Translations under genes and position numbers: made by a program
Notes under the pieces: generated by a model
The model's input: only the letters and a program-made list of their open reading frames with translations
Databases searched by the model: none
Told to the model about the DNA's origin: nothing
Assembly (NCBI GenBank): GCA_905250885.1
Contig: CAJNOQ010003180.1
Location: forward strand, 1 to 21,132
Length of the DNA: 21,132 nt
Origin: Didymodactylos carnosus
Taxonomy: Eukaryota; Rotifera; Eurotatoria; Philodinida; Philodinidae
Direction of reading: 5' to 3'
Shown: positions 18,915 to 21,132 of the stretch, piece by piece
Layout of the letters: each line of letters begins with the position of its first letter
Position numbering within the stretch: the first letter of the stretch is position 1

Positions 18915-20211
18915 ATTTCTCAAGCCAATCGAACCCGTCAAGGCGAACAACTTGGTCTTTACCGTGCCCTACCTCATAGTCATAAAGATCGGTTAAGAAA
19001 ATTAAGTGTTTTTTGCTGACTTTGTCAAATCGAATACTTTGTACCAGATGTAAATGCTCTGCTATAAAGATTACTTCTTCTTCATCAGGGTAGTGTGATA
19101 CGGTTGAAACATCTTTGCAAGTCTTCGCCGCACGCTCCCTATGAATGATAAACAGTGTATTTCCAGGATATCCGCCACAATTTTCAGCAAGATGACGATT
19201 CATCGTCGTCGATGTAAGTGGACTCCACTCAATGCTATGCCCAATTGATAGTTTGTAACTATCTAACTCTTTCTGTGTTAAATTACCACCACGAAAAACA
19301 GTTAGTTCACGACGTACGTCGGTATAGGATAGACTTTCTCTTAACAGATAGCAGAATACCCCGAGTGTATTGGTTTTCTTCAGATCATTCTCTTGCAAAG
19401 TAGCGTTTATTAGTCTGTACAGAAATGATTCGGCTGTATACAGTCGTGCCACAGCATCGTAAATCATTTGACTGTTGTTGTACGTATTAACCTCTCGTGA
19501 TTGATGAGCCATTATTTCCGCCTCTCTTTGTTGATTGGCACGGGCACCTTCTTCAAGAATACCTAGCAAGAAATAAAGAATTTGCTGGGTCTTCGTAAAA
19601 AACCAGAAAAATCCTTCTTACCTCGAATAGCCTCTTCCACAATTTCGTCTAAGACTCCAGTCATCCAGACATTGGCCTGCAGCCTAGTAGTCCACTTCCA
19701 ATGGTCAATGAAATAATATCCACCATACTTAAAGCCGGCTACATCTGTTTGTCGCAGGATTTCCACTGAGCAGAATCTATCGCTTCTCAGACTTGGTCGT
19801 TATACAAGCAGTTGTTCTCTTCTGAGATTTTGACCTAACATATGTTTAACTTCTTCCAACTGCAACGACGGCTGCTTCCCTTCTGCGACCAACTGAGCAC
19901 TTCTTTGCATTACAGAAACAGCGATCCGAACTGTGCGGTTGTCGAGTGCTGTCTTTCCTAGTTTCTGCCAAATATTTTCAATGAATTCATTTTCCAGATC
20001 TGAATATTTCTGCCATTCGTTCGTTCCTGCATTCCTGTTCCTATCATAGAACCAACGAACTTCGGTCTTTGGCGTGAAAATTCTAAAAAAGTTTGAAAAA
20101 TTTTGAAATGCGGACGGAACTCTTGAAAATGGACTGGAGCTGCAATACTCATGCTAGCGCAATTTGATTACCCTTGGCCGACTGCCACCGCAAACGACGG
20201 TTATTCGACAT
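18877..20211 (-). CDS. WWE domain + arginine ADP-ribosyltransferase, four exons
   Basis: The spliced model (20211-20172, 20119-19835, 19765-19622, 19562-18877) gives about 384 residues. The first intron is 52 bp (GTAATC...AAGAG) and the third is 59 bp (GTAAGA...TTGCTAG), and both keep frame. Residues about 33-65 form a WWE domain (EVRWFYDRNRN, NEWQKY, then NEFIE), a fold that binds poly-ADP-ribose in other proteins. Residues about 240-330 carry the R-S-E signature of arginine-specific mono-ADP-ribosyltransferases: VFRGG, SPLTSTT and DEEEVIF. The enzyme would move ADP-ribose from NAD to protein arginines. The second intron is the weak point: without it one TAA (19800-19802) interrupts an otherwise continuous frame. 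A 69-bp intron from a poor donor (GTCAAA) removes it in phase. If that is wrong, the gene is broken. This architecture is greatly expanded in bdelloid rotifers. Confidence 0.75.
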
Positions 20212-21132
20212 TGTTAAGGAAAAAGTACATTTACTGACTTAAGTTATTTCAACACAAAAAAGAAGTTAGTCTGTGACTAGACCAGCCCATTCCGTCTTCA
20301 TTCCGGTTCCAGAGGAAGATTTCTTATTTTGCTGTTTTAAATCGGGCGAAGAAATTTTGCTTCTTTACAAGTCCTTATCAGAGGATTTTCGGAGAGTTTT
20401 TCAGCACTCCTTGATCTTTGGAAATAGTTTAGACCAGAAGAAAGTCCAGGTCTCTGAACACATCGAGACCGGATTCGTCAGTGGGTTAACTACGGGGAAT
20501 CGACCATCATTACATTGATCTACTACGCAAACTGTGAAACAGACATTTTTCGATGCAGTTTTGCATGCTGATTCCAATTGTATTAACCAAAGAAACAGCC
20601 GAGGGACCTAGAACAAGGGAAAAGGCGGCTCCGGGATCCAAGCGGATCCCTTTTCCCCCTTGACCTAGAATTTGATCACAAACGAAAGATAGCGGTAATT
20701 TCTCTCAGAATTGGTCATGAAAAGTTACGTCCGAGCTGCAGGAAGATGTAGAAAGGCTTTAAAAAAACCTGGTTTTGCAAGAAAACCCACGTTAATGAAA
20801 GAACTCTGCAATTTTCTTTTAAAAAGTTATGGGATTTGTCAATTATGGGGCGGATATATGTGAAAGCAAACAGAATATTCTTGCAAACGTTTTTGTAAAT
20901 CTGATAACTTCTTATTGGAGTTTTAGAGACTGGATTGAGGTGTCATTTTGTTCGGAACAGAATGGACTATCGACTAACGTATTCACAGGATGAACTATTC
21001 CCATCCACCGCGGAATGGTAAGAGACATCATAAAGTATATCCGCGGCTGGTTGGGTGTGAGATACTATACTAGCTTGAATTGTTTAACATAGATATGGTA
21101 GATACAAGTTTCGTCGGACTGTAGATAGCAGT
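20212..21132. other. No gene seen; upstream region of the ADP-ribosyltransferase gene
   Basis: No recognised domain on either strand. A GTG-starting plus-strand frame at 20273-20518 has no ATG and no family match. This is the likely promoter side of the minus-strand ADP-ribosyltransferase gene, but no clear TATA box was identified. Confidence 0.4.
20607..20670. repeat. Imperfect hairpin with GGGATCC core
   Basis: GGGATCC AAGC GGATCCC forms a perfect inner stem. Outside it, CTAG...CAAGGGAAAAGG and CCTTTTCCCCCTTG...CTAG continue the pairing with small bulges. It may be another small palindromic element. Confidence 0.5.

Noticed and set aside
20273-20518. Plus-strand 81-codon frame with a GTG start
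   Set aside because: No ATG, no recognised family and no splice signals. It lies in the likely promoter side of the minus-strand gene.

Overview
The window looks like a transposon-rich, gene-poor stretch of an animal genome, most probably a bdelloid rotifer (Adineta/Rotaria type). This is an inference from four things: AT-rich DNA; very short introns with clean GT-AG ends (52, 59, 51 and 55 bp in the models below); a set of protein families typical of those genomes (F-box/LRR-like proteins, WWE plus arginine ADP-ribosyltransferase, FLYWCH finger, a large-GTPase P-loop fragment, THAP); and many decayed mobile elements of different classes side by side. No bacterial features, CRISPR array, rRNA or complete tRNA were seen.

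Layout. 1-4850: AT-rich DNA with no supportable gene, only short and degenerate repeats. 4890-5440: a TATA box and a broken THAP-domain gene on the plus strand. 5710-9099: an F-box/LRR-like gene on the minus strand. Its two long coding blocks are best explained as one gene separated by a 1.9-kb intron. That intron is filled by a 509-bp near-perfect foldback palindrome, a 92-bp hairpin element, a 157-bp terminal-inverted-repeat element and two CCGGA-rich islands. 9340-11100: a CGACTCGCG-rich island, a small hypothetical minus-strand gene and a cluster of ACGCGTGAA motifs. 11312-11842: a FLYWCH zinc finger cut off by a 34-bp palindrome, then six copies of a 15-bp repeat. 11944-14971: possible small spliced gene, duplicated exon fragments and unrecognised short reading frames. 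15006-16270: a 5'-truncated LINE joined in frame to a decayed Ty3/gypsy integrase (minus strand). 16818-18312: a gag-like fragment (plus) and a frameshifted Tnp2-like transposase (minus). 18645-20211: a large-GTPase P-loop fragment (plus) that converges on and overlaps the end of a four-exon WWE plus ADP-ribosyltransferase gene (minus). 20212-21132: no gene seen.

The ADP-ribosyltransferase gene and the F-box/LRR-like gene are the only two that look possibly functional. Most other coding traces carry frameshifts, lost metal ligands or truncations. The two strongest points for follow-up are the transposon-loaded intron with its foldback palindrome, and the repeated appearance of perfect or near-perfect palindromes of several sizes, one of which ends a zinc-finger coding region exactly before its last metal ligand.
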